A stretch of 64,000 bases of DNA from JAFMJV01 sp963814315. Lineage in GTDB: Bacteria > Chloroflexota > Limnocylindria > Limnocylindrales > CSP1-4. Location of the stretch: NCBI GenBank assembly GCA_963814315.1, contig CAWFCG010000001.1, forward strand, positions 248,001-312,000, given 5' to 3'. Positions 8,925 through 18,145 of this stretch are shown here, in pieces (within the stretch, counting starts at the first letter, position 1; each line of letters opens with the position of its first letter). Both the position numbers and the translations under genes were made by a program. The notes below the pieces were generated by a model. That model ran no database searches. It saw nothing but the letters and a program-made list of their open reading frames with translations, and had not been told where the DNA came from.

Positions 8925-9740
8925 GTGGGTGACGTGGTGAAGCCTGGTGCGAGCATCCCGCTATTGTCGGTGCCGAACCTCCGGGACCTGGGTGGATGGC
9001 CTACGAGGGACGGCGGACGCGTCCGTGCTGGTCTCCTCTATCGCTCCACCGAGCTCGATCGGCTCGCGGGCGACGACCTCGCGGCCGTCGAGGCGCTGGG
9101 CATCCGCACGGTCTTCGACCTGCGCACCGAAGCGGAGCGGACCGTGCAGCCCGACCGTCTTCCCCGGGGTGCCGAGCTGGTGGTGGTCGACGTCCTGGCG
9201 GACTCGTCGGATGCCGCCCCAGCACAGCTGATGAAGGTCCTCGGCGACCCGACGGCTGCCGCGGAGCTGCTCGGTGATGGCAAGGCCGTGACGATGTTCG
9301 AGCATAGCTACCGGGAAATCGTGAGCCTGCCCAGCGCCCTCGCCGCCTACCGTACCTTCTTCTCCGACCTGTCCCAGCCCGACCATCGGCCGGCCCTGTT
9401 CCACTGCACGACGGGGAAGGACCGCACGGGCTGGGGGGCCGCGGCGACGCTGATGCTGCTCGGGGTCTCCGACGAGGATGTGATGCGCGACTACCTGCTC
9501 ACCAACGAGCAGCTCGTGCCCTCGATGCAGCCCGTGTTCGATCAGTTCCAGGCCGCCGGCGGCGACCCGGAGCTACTGCGACCCGTCATCGGCGTCCAGA
9601 TCGAGTACCTGGACGCGTCGCTCGACGAGATGCGCCGGAGGTACGGTTCCATCGAGGGGTACTTCGCGGAAGGGCTGCTGCTCGATGTCGGGGTCCAGCG
9701 GGCCCTGCAGGCGGCGTTCGTGGAGCCCGCAGCCGGCTAG
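8925..9740 (+). CDS. Tyrosine-protein phosphatase (MptpB-like)
   Basis: Cytoplasmic protein of 271 residues with a Cys-based phosphatase loop HCTTGKDRTG (Cys161, Arg167), the pattern of the Tyr_phosphatase3/MptpB family. The opening NLRDLGGWPTRDGGRVRAG and VFDLRTEAE are also characteristic. GTG start with GAGGAG 8 bases upstream. Members dephosphorylate phosphotyrosine proteins or phosphoinositides; the substrate here is unknown. It is divergent from the metalloprotease gene and stands alone. Confidence 0.88.
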   Translation: MGDVVKPGASIPLLSVPNLRDLGGWPTRDGGRVRAGLLYRSTELDRLAGDDLAAVEALGIRTVFDLRTEAERTVQPDRLPRGAELVVVDVLADSSDAAPAQLMKVLGDPTAAAELLGDGKAVTMFEHSYREIVSLPSALAAYRTFFSDLSQPDHRPALFHCTTGKDRTGWGAAATLMLLGVSDEDVMRDYLLTNEQLVPSMQPVFDQFQAAGGDPELLRPVIGVQIEYLDASLDEMRRRYGSIEGYFAEGLLLDVGVQRALQAAFVEPAAG

Positions 9741-10400
9741 CCTGCGATGCGGGATCAGGGGATTGAAGCTTCGAATCCTTCCTCGCCAGTCATTCCTTGC
9801 CCGAGTGGCAGTTCCGACGCTCGAACTGACGGCTGACGCCGTCCCCTGACACCGACCCGGTGGACTCCTGACCGCCTCTGGCTGCGAAGCAGCTGAGCAG
9901 GTTCGCGTACTTCACTGGACCCTGCCCGCCGACTCCGGTTACTGCTCGGCTGTAACGGCATCGAGCATCAGTGTGGAGTCCCTGTTGGTTTCGCCCATCC
10001 TCGGCAGGAGCCGAGGCCCGTCAAATGGTCGACGCCCGACCACGTCGAGAGGTGTGGGATGGACGGGAAGTCGACACGGGAGCAGCCCACGGCGCCCGAG
10101 CTCTTCCCGAGCTCTTCCCAAGCCTCTTCTTGCCAGTCGTAGAGATATGTCATGAGTGAACAGCGTTTGATCGTCGCCTCCACTTGGGACGCTTGTCGCC
10201 GTCGTCACGGGCGAGTCCAATCGCAACTGGGCATGAAGCACCATCGGACGCGACTCCCAGGTAGCACACTGTCCAAGCGGTTGTATACGTACGTCATCTC
10301 TACCGAGGTGAACGACAGCCGCCGCGCGTCGGTGTCTAATGCCGTCAGAAAGGGGCCTCAGGGCGACTCGCGCGAGGCTCGCTTGCAAGTGGAGGATCCG
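9741..10400. other. 660-bp intergenic stretch
   Basis: Holds a tRNA-3'-end-like element (9751-9793, separate entry) and a candidate regulatory palindrome near 10283-10296 (GTATACGTACGT) about 110 bp before the binding-protein gene. Reading frames across it are open on both strands but show no recognisable protein, so I take it as noncoding and as the promoter region of the CUT1 operon. Confidence 0.5.
9751..9793 (+). repeat. tRNA 3'-end-like element, copy 1
   Basis: GATCAGGGGATTGAAG followed by a T-arm-like CTTCGAATCCTTC and CTCGCCAGTCA. It is the most diverged of three same-direction copies (others near 33.5 and 42.9 kb). The T-stem has one mismatch and the terminal CCA has become TCA. No 5' acceptor or D-arm precedes it, so it is not a functional tRNA. 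Confidence 0.55.
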
Positions 10401-11693
10401 ATGAGAAACAGGATTGGGATCGCCTTGGTGGCCGGAGTATTGGCCGCCGGACTACCAGGGGCCGCGTTGGCCGCTCCACCTTCGGACACTGAGGGCACGG
10501 TCGCGGCATATCTGCGTGATCAGCCGGACTTCCACGCAGCAGCCGAGCGAGCCGTCGCGCAGTTCGCCGAGATGTATCCGAATGTGACGGTGGATGTCCA
10601 GTACGTGCCCCAGGCCTCCGGCTGGGGCAGCTACATCGACGGACTCTTCAACCAGATCGCAGCTGGCGACACGCCGAGCGTGGTCGATCTGCCGATCGAG
10701 GGCTTCCTCGCCGTCTCGAGCAAGGATCTGCTCGTCGATCTGCGACCCATACTGGAAGCGGCGGACGACAGCAGCCTTGACGATATCGCACCAGCCCTGC
10801 TGACCCGGATGGAGTCGCCGCTCACCGGTGAGCTCAACTACTACCCGACCGACTGGAACAACATCCTCATCCACTACAACAAGGACATGTTCGACGAGGC
10901 CGGCCTCCCGTACCCCGAGGATGGCTGGACGTGGGCTGAGTTCGCAGAGACCGCCAAGGCTCTGACCAAGACCGACGCGGACGGAAACGTCACCCAGTAC
11001 GGCTATCGCATCCCCGGCTTCAACTTCGGGATCACGCCCTGGTTCCTGACGAATGGCACGGACAAGCTCGACCCCACGTGGACGGAGTCGACGGTCACCG
11101 CTCCGGCGTTCGCCGAGACGCTGGAGTTCCTCCGCAGCCTGGTCGATGATGGCGCCGCACCCACCTACTCCGCTGGCGTTGGCGACCAGGAGTTCGCAGC
11201 CGGACAGGTCGCGATGTTCTCGTGTGGCCACTGGTGCGTTCCGGGCTACGAAGCTGCCGGCATCGAGAACGTCGGCGTGGTCATGCCTCCGGTTCCGAAC
11301 GAAGGTGACGACCTCGTGACTGTGTTCGGCATCGGTGGGCTTGGCGTCTTCAAGGATGCTGCCGACGTGGATCTGGCTGTGGAGTTCGCCAAGGTCTTCG
11401 CTGGAGAGGACTTCCAGAAGACCTCCTCCGAGAGCCGGGTGTCCATCCCGGCCAGCCGGACGTGGGCGACGACCGAAGAGTTCTTGGCCTACCCGGACAA
11501 CGCCGAGCTGTTCTATGCCACGGCCGATAACGACCAGATCCTGCCAATCGCCTCGCCGCCGAACTTCACACAGGTCGAGGGCATCTTCATGCGTCACCTC
11601 GAGAACTACCTGACTGGGAACGCCGACCTCGAGACTTCCATCGCGGACATGGACTCTGAGCTTGCGCGCGCGATGGAGCGAGCGTACCGCTAG
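10401..11693 (+). CDS. CUT1 sugar ABC transporter, substrate-binding protein
   Basis: Extracellular solute-binding protein (family 1, MalE-like), 430 residues. ATG 10401 follows GGAGG by 5 bases and starts a clean signal peptide (MRNRIGIALVAGVLAAGLPG, cleavage after ALA). No lipobox cysteine is seen. The mature part has the usual cluster-1 features: NWNNILIHYNKDMFDEAG, GWTWAEFAETAK, and a helical C-terminus. It is followed by two permease genes and a GH116 glycosidase, which suggests import of a glucoside-type oligosaccharide. No ATPase is encoded, so a shared MsmX-like ATPase elsewhere probably powers it. Confidence 0.9.
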   Translation: MRNRIGIALVAGVLAAGLPGAALAAPPSDTEGTVAAYLRDQPDFHAAAERAVAQFAEMYPNVTVDVQYVPQASGWGSYIDGLFNQIAAGDTPSVVDLPIEGFLAVSSKDLLVDLRPILEAADDSSLDDIAPALLTRMESPLTGELNYYPTDWNNILIHYNKDMFDEAGLPYPEDGWTWAEFAETAKALTKTDADGNVTQYGYRIPGFNFGITPWFLTNGTDKLDPTWTESTVTAPAFAETLEFLRSLVDDGAAPTYSAGVGDQEFAAGQVAMFSCGHWCVPGYEAAGIENVGVVMPPVPNEGDDLVTVFGIGGLGVFKDAADVDLAVEFAKVFAGEDFQKTSSESRVSIPASRTWATTEEFLAYPDNAELFYATADNDQILPIASPPNFTQVEGIFMRHLENYLTGNADLETSIADMDSELARAMERAYR

Positions 11694-11815
11694 CCCGCAT
11701 CCACTCCGCAAAGGCAGCACGTGGTGCCATCTCCCCTCCTCCTGATGGCACCACCAACAGCGGGGACATCCTGGCATCGTGCCCGAGGTGTCCCCGCTAA
11801 CTCACAGGTGGACCG

Positions 11816-12706
11816 ATGAGCACCGGAGCGCTCCGGAAGCAGCAGGCCCGCGCCGCCTTCTTCTTCCTGCTTCCCGGATACACGCTGTACATCTTCGTCA
11901 TCCTCGTCCCCGTGGTGGCGACGTTCGTTTTCACGTTCTTCTACATCGACCGCACCACGCTCGACTTCACGTTCGTCGGACTCGAGAACTACGACTGGAT
12001 CGTTGGCGACAAGCGCTTCTGGACGTCGCTCACAAATACCTTCACCTTCGTGGTCTTGGCTGTCACGGGGAACGTCGGCGTCGGGTTGCTATTGGCCGTC
12101 CTCTTGAACCGTGCGTTCCCAAGGGCGTTGCTCTATGGCTTCCGGCTCGTGTTCTTCCTGCCGGTCCTCGTCTCCATCTCGACGGTCGCGTTCGTGTGGC
12201 GGTTCCTGTACAACACCGACCTCGGCCTGATCAACTACTACCTGGGATTGCTTGGCATCCCCAAAGTCGGCTGGCTGTCGGATGCGGGAGTGGCGATGTG
12301 GTCGGTCGTCCTGTTCGATGTCTGGAAATACGCCGGGTTCTTCATGGTCATCTTCCTCGCAGCACTCCAGGCGGTCCCCAAGAGCCTCGAGGAGGCGGCC
12401 CGGGTCGATGGCGCGAGCGGGCGAACCATCTTTGTTCGGATCACGCTGCCATTCATCTCGCCGGTCGTGTTCTTCGCGGTCACCTACGCCACGATCACGG
12501 GGCTCCAAGTCTTCGACAGCATCAAGGTCCTCACCAACGGTGGGCCGGGCGACGCGACGCGCTCGACCGTCATGTATATGGTCGATGAGGCCTTTGGCGG
12601 GGGCGACATCTCGACCGGCGCAGCGGCAGCGGTCGTCCTGCTCGTGGTCATCTCGATGGTAACCATCGTCCAGTTCGCCGCTGGCCGAAGGGTCGTGTTT
12701 TCGTGA
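11816..12706 (+). CDS. CUT1 sugar ABC permease, MalF/UgpA type
   Basis: Integral membrane permease, 296 residues with about six transmembrane helices (first FFFLLPGYTLYIFVILVPVV). The cytoplasmic EAA loop SLEEAARVDGASGRTIFVRI that contacts the ATPase is intact. It starts 122 bases after the binding-protein gene, a gap that may form a processing or attenuation site, and overlaps the next permease by 4 bases (GTGA). It forms the channel with the following gene product. Confidence 0.92.
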   Translation: MSTGALRKQQARAAFFFLLPGYTLYIFVILVPVVATFVFTFFYIDRTTLDFTFVGLENYDWIVGDKRFWTSLTNTFTFVVLAVTGNVGVGLLLAVLLNRAFPRALLYGFRLVFFLPVLVSISTVAFVWRFLYNTDLGLINYYLGLLGIPKVGWLSDAGVAMWSVVLFDVWKYAGFFMVIFLAALQAVPKSLEEAARVDGASGRTIFVRITLPFISPVVFFAVTYATITGLQVFDSIKVLTNGGPGDATRSTVMYMVDEAFGGGDISTGAAAAVVLLVVISMVTIVQFAAGRRVVFS

Positions 12707-13590
12707 CCGGGGCCACTGCCGACCAGCAGTCCAACTGGCAGCGACTGCTCGACGCCACGCAGGTCATCAACCCGCGGAACTGGCTGGTCGTCGCGGTCCT
12801 CACACTGGCGGCGATCTTCGTCGCGCTGCCGTTCGTATGGATGGTGTCCGTGTCGCTGCAGCCCGGGGCCGCGGCGTATCAGCTTCCCCCGAACTACATC
12901 CCGCGTGAGCCGAGCCTCGAGTCGTACCGAACCGTACTCGGGTCGGACATCCCGTTCATCCGGTCCTATGTCAACAGCCTGATCATCGCGACAGCGACGA
13001 CGATCGGTGTGGTGGTCACGAGTGCGTTGGCTGCGTTCGCCTTCTCGCGCCTCGAGTTCCGGGGTCGCACCGTATTCCTGGCCCTGATCCTCATGGGACT
13101 CATGATCCCGCCCAGCTTCGTGCTGATCCCGCTCTTCTTCATGTTCGCCAAGCTCGACATCCTCGACAGCCTATGGGCGTTGATCCTCCCCGCCATCGTG
13201 TCCCCGCTGGGCATCTACATGCTGCGCCAGTTCATGCTCTCGCAGCCCAAGGAGTACGAGGAATCCGCGGTCGTCGAGGGAGCCAGCTACTGGCTGATCT
13301 TCCGGAGGATCTCCCTTCCCCAGATGACTCCGGCGATCGCCTCACTCGCCATCATCACGTTCACCTTCAGTTGGAACAACTTCCTGCTACCCCTGGTCTT
13401 CGTGCGCAGCTACGACCAGATGACGCTGCCACTCGCGGTCTACAGCTTGGGCAACCAGGGCGGCTTGACGCTCAACCTGTCCGCGATGATGGCCGGTGTG
13501 ACGCTGGCCATCGCGCCGTTGTTCGTCGTCTTCCTGATCGCCCAGCGCTACATCGTCGAGGGCTTCGCCAGCACCGGGATCAAGGGCTGA
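12703..13590 (+). CDS. CUT1 sugar ABC permease, MalG/UgpE type
   Basis: Second channel subunit, 295 residues, starting at GTG that overlaps the stop of the preceding permease. Six membrane helices; first WLVVAVLTLAAIFVALPFVW. The EAA loop YEESAVVEGASYWLIFRRI is present, with Val-Glu in place of the more common Ile-Asp. The C-terminus IVEGFASTGIKG is typical of this subfamily. It is translationally coupled to its partner and followed after 120 bp by the GH116 gene. Confidence 0.92.
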   Translation: MTGATADQQSNWQRLLDATQVINPRNWLVVAVLTLAAIFVALPFVWMVSVSLQPGAAAYQLPPNYIPREPSLESYRTVLGSDIPFIRSYVNSLIIATATTIGVVVTSALAAFAFSRLEFRGRTVFLALILMGLMIPPSFVLIPLFFMFAKLDILDSLWALILPAIVSPLGIYMLRQFMLSQPKEYEESAVVEGASYWLIFRRISLPQMTPAIASLAIITFTFSWNNFLLPLVFVRSYDQMTLPLAVYSLGNQGGLTLNLSAMMAGVTLAIAPLFVVFLIAQRYIVEGFASTGIKG

Positions 13591-13710
13591 GATGCCATCC
13601 GCTGCGGACCATCGTTCCGGCTCATCGACGGCCCTCGGTCGTGGCCACGGTCTCGCCTAGGGCCGCCGCCGTGGCTTCGTTCCTTACCTCTCACCGCACA
13701 GGAGGGCCTC

Positions 13711-16470
13711 GTGTCCATAGCTCCGATGAAGCTCGACGACTACTTCACGTATGAGGCCGACCAGCAGGCAGAGATCTCGTTCCCGCTTGGCGGGATCGGT
13801 ACCGGATCCATCGGCTTGGCCGGCACGGGCAGGCTGGTCGACTGGGAGATCCGCAATCGGCCGGACAAGGGATCCGTCCATGGCTTCACACATTTTGCGA
13901 TCCGAGCCGAACGTGCTGGCGAGACCCTTGACACCAGGATCCTCCACGGACCCTTCGACGGCCGGCTCTCTGGCGACATCCAGGCTGGGCCCTACCGCTC
14001 ATTCGGTCACGGTGCTAGGCGCGAGCGATTGGCAGGCATGCCAAGCTTCAGCGACTGTACGTTCCGAGGCTTCTACCCGGTTGCGGAGCTCGAGTTCGCG
14101 GACGCGCGCTTTCCCGGGGAGGTCCGGCTCAACGCGTTGAACCCCTTCGTCCCCCACGACACGGTGAGCAGCAGCCTGCCGGTGGCGATGTTCGAGTTCG
14201 AGGTCTTCAACTCGCAGTCAGACCCGATCGACTACACGCTGATGGGCTCGCTGGCCTCCGTGGAGGGATATGAGCAGACAAGCTCGATCATCGCGAGCCC
14301 CGGTGGAGCGACGACCTTGAGGTTCACGCCGGCGGACGCCGGGGCGCCCGGCACGACACCCACCAACGCGGAGCGGGGGCAGTTATCGATGACCGCGCTC
14401 GATGGCGACGTGTCGTTCCAGCACCACTGGTATCGCGGCAACTGGTTCGATGCTCTTCACGTGTACTGGCAGGATGCCTCCCGCCCGGGTGAACTGCGAG
14501 ACCGCTGGTACCCGGAGGCCGACGACGATGGCCAGCCGATCTTCGCGGCACCACAAGACCACGGCATCATCGCCTCACGCGTGACCATCGGCCCAGGCGA
14601 GACGAGGCGACTCCGCTTCTTCATCGCTTGGCACTTCCCGGTGTTCGAAAAGTACTGGCCGTCGCTGATCAACCTCGACCAGATCGACCACGCGGCGCCG
14701 AACCACTGGAAGACGTGGTACGCCACCCGGTGGACAGGCGTGGAGGACGTCGAGGGTCACTGCGCGTCGAACTGGCAGGAGCTGTGGGAGCGGACGGTCG
14801 AGTTCCGCGACGCGCTGGCCGCCAGTGATCTGCCGACGCCAGTGCTCGATGCGGTGAGCGCCAACCTCAGCGTGCTCAAGAGCCCGACCGTGACTCGGCT
14901 GCAGGACGGCACGCTGTATGGCTTCGAAGGATGTCACGTGGACGCGGGAAGCTGTGAGGGAACCTGTACGCACGTCTGGAACTACCAACTCGCGGTGCCG
15001 TTCCTCTTCCCGCATCTGGCACGGTCCATGCTCGACGCCGAGTTCGAATACAACCAGAACTCGGAGACCGGAGGCCTTGGCTTCCGTCTGGCGCTGCCGC
15101 TGGCCATCGGAGCGAACGTGGACCGGCCCTGCGCGGACGGCCACTTCGGTGCGGTACTGCGGGTCTTCCGAGAATGGCGGCTCAGTGGCGACGATGCCTG
15201 GCTGGGGGCCAAATGGCCAGCGGTCAAGCGAGCTATCGCTTTCGCATGGCACCCGGGGAACTACGACCGCTGGGATCCTGATCGGACAGGCGTCCTGTGG
15301 GGACGACAGCATCACACCCTGGACATGGAACTCTTCGGTCCCAACTCCTGGCTGACCGGCTTCTACCTCGCGGCCCTGCTTGCCGGATCCACGATGGCCC
15401 GGCACCTCGGTGATGAGGCGATGGCGCTCGAGTACGCGGAGCTGTTCGAGCGAGGCCGCGCCTGGGTAGACGAGAACCTCTATCGCGACAGCTACTTCGC
15501 GCAGTCGATCGACCTCTCCGACAGGGAGATCATCGAGGCCTTCGCACGGGAGAACGACAACCATCCCGCGGTGCAGGGGTCCATCTCTGACCTCTACTGG
15601 AGCGAGGAGCACGCGCAGATCAAGTACCAGATCGGAAGTGGCTGCGAGATCGACCAGGTGCTGGCCCAGTGGCACGCGTCGCTCTACGGCCTGGGCGACG
15701 TGTTCGAGCCTGCCAAGGTGAAGAGCGCACTCCTGGCCGTCTTCGACCACAACTTCTACGATGACCTCGGGGACATCGCCAATCCATGTCGGGTCTTCGG
15801 CGTCGCAGGAGAATCTGGCACGGTGATGTGCTCCTGGCCTGACGAGGCCTCGACCCCAGCGATCCCTCTCCCGTACGCTCAAGAGACGATGCACGGTTTC
15901 GAGTACTCGTTCGGCGGGGCGCTGATGCAGGTCGGCGAGATCGAGCGAGGCATCCGCGTGTTCAAGGCCGTGCGCGATCGCTATCGTGGCGGTGGCCGGA
16001 ACCCCTGGAATGAGATCGAGTGCGGCTCGAACTACGCGCGCTCAATGTCCAGCTTCGCCGCGGTGCCGATCCTCACCGGCCTATCGTTCGACCTGAGCCG
16101 CGGGTATGTCGGCTTCGAACCCAAGCTCCAGCGCGACGGTCGGTTCCGCTGCCTCTGGACCGCGGGCGGTGCCTGGGGTGAGGTGCGCTACGAGGGCGAT
16201 CGCTTCATCCTCCAGGTCAACGGGAGTTCGATCAAGCTGGCTGAGTTGGCTGTCGGTCGCGAGATCGAGCCAAACGCTCGTCTCACCATCGATGGCGATG
16301 AGGTCCCCTATGAACGGACCGACGACTGGGGGAGGATCCGAATGGCACGTCGTGAGCTGAAGCGAGGTGACACGCTCGTCCTCTCGGGAGTGGACGCGGA
16401 CCTCTCGGACCTCCCGGACCTGGACGCACGAGCGCCTTCACGACCAGCCACCGCGGCTGCAAGCTCCTAG
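13711..16470 (+). CDS. GH116-family beta-glycosidase
   Basis: A large (919-residue) intracellular glycosidase of the GH116 group (relatives of bile-acid beta-glucosidase GBA2). The N-terminal beta-sandwich begins ISFPLGGIGTGSIGLAGTGR, a family signature. The (alpha/alpha)6 catalytic domain follows from about residue 380. Likely nucleophile is the Glu in GSCEGTCTHVWNY; likely acid/base is the Asp in HHTLDMELFGPNSW. GTG 13711 is preceded by AGGAGG. There is no signal peptide, so it cleaves sugars after import by the adjoining CUT1 system. Known members hydrolyse beta-glucosides, beta-xylosides or GlcNAc; specificity is not predictable here. Confidence 0.85.
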   Translation: MSIAPMKLDDYFTYEADQQAEISFPLGGIGTGSIGLAGTGRLVDWEIRNRPDKGSVHGFTHFAIRAERAGETLDTRILHGPFDGRLSGDIQAGPYRSFGHGARRERLAGMPSFSDCTFRGFYPVAELEFADARFPGEVRLNALNPFVPHDTVSSSLPVAMFEFEVFNSQSDPIDYTLMGSLASVEGYEQTSSIIASPGGATTLRFTPADAGAPGTTPTNAERGQLSMTALDGDVSFQHHWYRGNWFDALHVYWQDASRPGELRDRWYPEADDDGQPIFAAPQDHGIIASRVTIGPGETRRLRFFIAWHFPVFEKYWPSLINLDQIDHAAPNHWKTWYATRWTGVEDVEGHCASNWQELWERTVEFRDALAASDLPTPVLDAVSANLSVLKSPTVTRLQDGTLYGFEGCHVDAGSCEGTCTHVWNYQLAVPFLFPHLARSMLDAEFEYNQNSETGGLGFRLALPLAIGANVDRPCADGHFGAVLRVFREWRLSGDDAWLGAKWPAVKRAIAFAWHPGNYDRWDPDRTGVLWGRQHHTLDMELFGPNSWLTGFYLAALLAGSTMARHLGDEAMALEYAELFERGRAWVDENLYRDSYFAQSIDLSDREIIEAFARENDNHPAVQGSISDLYWSEEHAQIKYQIGSGCEIDQVLAQWHASLYGLGDVFEPAKVKSALLAVFDHNFYDDLGDIANPCRVFGVAGESGTVMCSWPDEASTPAIPLPYAQETMHGFEYSFGGALMQVGEIERGIRVFKAVRDRYRGGGRNPWNEIECGSNYARSMSSFAAVPILTGLSFDLSRGYVGFEPKLQRDGRFRCLWTAGGAWGEVRYEGDRFILQVNGSSIKLAELAVGREIEPNARLTIDGDEVPYERTDDWGRIRMARRELKRGDTLVLSGVDADLSDLPDLDARAPSRPATAAASS

Positions 16471-16483
16471 GCGGAGCGATCAG

Positions 16484-17386
16484 ATGCTCGGATCACAGAT
16501 CCTCGACACGAACCTCACGTTCAACGGACGCGACTTCCATGCCAGCGAAGTCAGGGCGTTCGGCTACTCCAGATTCGAGAGAGCGGTCTCGACCAGCGAC
16601 AAGTGGACGACCCATGACGGACCTGTCTTCATCGTGCTTCTGCGAGGCGAGGCTCTTTGGGACTGTGGGCCCGACTTGATCGTCCGTGCGGTGGGAGGCC
16701 AGGCTGTCCTCGTCCCCGGTGGCGTCCGGCACCGGGTCGCGGACGGCATCTATCCGCCGTGTGGCGTCCTCTGGTTCGTGCTCAATCACCGGGATCAGAC
16801 CGCGGGCTCAGGGCTGTTCGCCGAAGATGAGCGTCAGCATTTCTACGAGGCACTGCCGGCCACGCCGGTCAGACGAGAGCTATCGCCTGACTTCGTGACT
16901 TCTGCGGAGCAGTTCGCCAGGGCCATCCAGAACCCGAGTGCTCGCTCCGGTTCGCGTCTCGTCATGGCGGACCTGCGCTCGCGGTTGTACTCGATCCTTG
17001 TCGGGATCTGGAGGACGGTCGAGACGCACGATGGCGACAGTCATCAGAGTAGGTTGGTGGTGGACGCTGTAGCCCTCCTGCGAGGAGGAGCGACCGAGAG
17101 TGTCGCCGTCGCCGAGGTCGCTGAGCGGCTCGGCTACTCGCGGGGCTACCTGCACGCGGCCTTCAGGCGAGAGATGGGGATGTCTCCATCCGACTACCAG
17201 CGTCGGCTGCGCCTGCGTCTCTGCAGCGAACGTCTCGAAACGTCGCGCGAGTCGGTCACCGAGATCGCTCACTCGCTCGGATTCTCGAGCTCGCAGCATC
17301 TGTCGAAGGTGTTCCGCACCTACTACGGCATGACGCCCAGCGACTACCGGAAACAGCATCAGGATGGCGATCGACCCGCGCTGTGA
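16484..17386 (+). CDS. AraC-family transcriptional regulator with cupin sensor
   Basis: A 300-residue regulator. The N-terminal half is a cupin-like arabinose-binding fold (FIVLLRGEALWDCGP, then LVPGGVRHRV). The C-terminal 100 residues carry two helix-turn-helix motifs (VAEVAERLGYSRGYLHAAFRR and VTEIAHSLGFSSSQHLSKVFR). ATG 16484, 13 bases after the GH116 stop, has a GGAG 7 bases upstream. It is probably co-transcribed with the importer and glycosidase and is the natural candidate for their sugar-responsive activator. Confidence 0.9.
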   Translation: MLGSQILDTNLTFNGRDFHASEVRAFGYSRFERAVSTSDKWTTHDGPVFIVLLRGEALWDCGPDLIVRAVGGQAVLVPGGVRHRVADGIYPPCGVLWFVLNHRDQTAGSGLFAEDERQHFYEALPATPVRRELSPDFVTSAEQFARAIQNPSARSGSRLVMADLRSRLYSILVGIWRTVETHDGDSHQSRLVVDAVALLRGGATESVAVAEVAERLGYSRGYLHAAFRREMGMSPSDYQRRLRLRLCSERLETSRESVTEIAHSLGFSSSQHLSKVFRTYYGMTPSDYRKQHQDGDRPAL

Positions 17387-17561
17387 CCTGCTCCGGGCGA
17401 GTGGTGGGAAACCGCGGGCACGCGGTTCGGCGGCACGAGTCGCGCGACACGCCTCGTCGGCGTGGGCGTGCAGGCCGCCTCGGGGTCCGACGGGAAGCAT
17501 CGCGTCGTCGCGGGTGAGATGCAGGATGCGCGATGGGGCCAATCGGCACTGTTGCTTGGCC

Positions 17562-17586
17562 ATTGGCATGGTCATGCTATTGGCAT
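17562..17586 (+). promoter_or_regulatory. Direct ATTGGCAT repeats abutting the PadR start
   Basis: Two copies of ATTGGCAT, spaced 17 bp start to start, end at the base before the PadR ATG. GCATGGTCATGC between them is a perfect inverted repeat. The position suggests an autoregulatory operator and perhaps a leaderless transcript, since no ribosome-binding site fits. Function is inferred from position only. Confidence 0.4.
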
Positions 17587-17988
17587 ATGGATGCCGATAC
17601 TCACCCCCATCACCACTACGACGACCATCGCGGGTGGTTCCGACCGGGCGGTCGAAAGGGCCGCTGGCTCGAACCGTTCCTCCTCGTCCTCATCGGCGAG
17701 GAAGAGGCCTACGGCGGGGTGCTCATCGCACGGCTCGACGAGTTGTGCCTGGCAGCCGGCGGCGTCGATGTCGGGATGGCCTATCGCACCCTGCGAGAAC
17801 TCGAGGCGGAGGGCCTGCTGACCTCCCGGTGGTTCGCCGACGACGGTGCGCCCCGGCGCACGTACCGGCTGACCACGTCTGGCCGACAGGCACTCGACGA
17901 ATGGACATCGGTCATGCGGGAACGCGGACGGCTGGTCGAGGCATTCCTCGGCCAGGCGGACCGGCTGCCGCCAGCTGAAGGAGATTGA
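17587..17988 (+). CDS. PadR-family regulator with His-rich N-terminus
   Basis: Winged-helix regulator, 133 residues from ATG 17587. The start is followed by a metal-ligand-rich leader (HPHHHYDDH). The winged helix covers residues 25-100: FLLVLIGEEEAYGGVLIARL, AYRTLRELEAEGLL, RRTYRLTTSGRQAL. The leader and the ZnuA-like neighbour point to a metal- or redox-sensing role. The reading frame stops after LPPAEGD, whereas the next frame continues as a coiled-coil-like sequence typical of PadR C-termini (QLKEIDEEARSVEARLADL, to 18063). A small frameshift near 17970 may therefore have shortened it. Confidence 0.75.
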   Translation: MDADTHPHHHYDDHRGWFRPGGRKGRWLEPFLLVLIGEEEAYGGVLIARLDELCLAAGGVDVGMAYRTLRELEAEGLLTSRWFADDGAPRRTYRLTTSGRQALDEWTSVMRERGRLVEAFLGQADRLPPAEGD

Positions 17989-18145
17989 CGAGGAGGCCCG
18001 AAGTGTCGAGGCGAGGCTCGCCGACCTGCGTGACCAGGAGGAAGCAACGCTCAAGGGACGGTAGTCGACGTGGTCGCGTAGGAGCCGAGGCTGGCCCCGG
18101 CACCTGCCGACCGACCGATGCCGGACATGGGCGCACGTACCCGCT

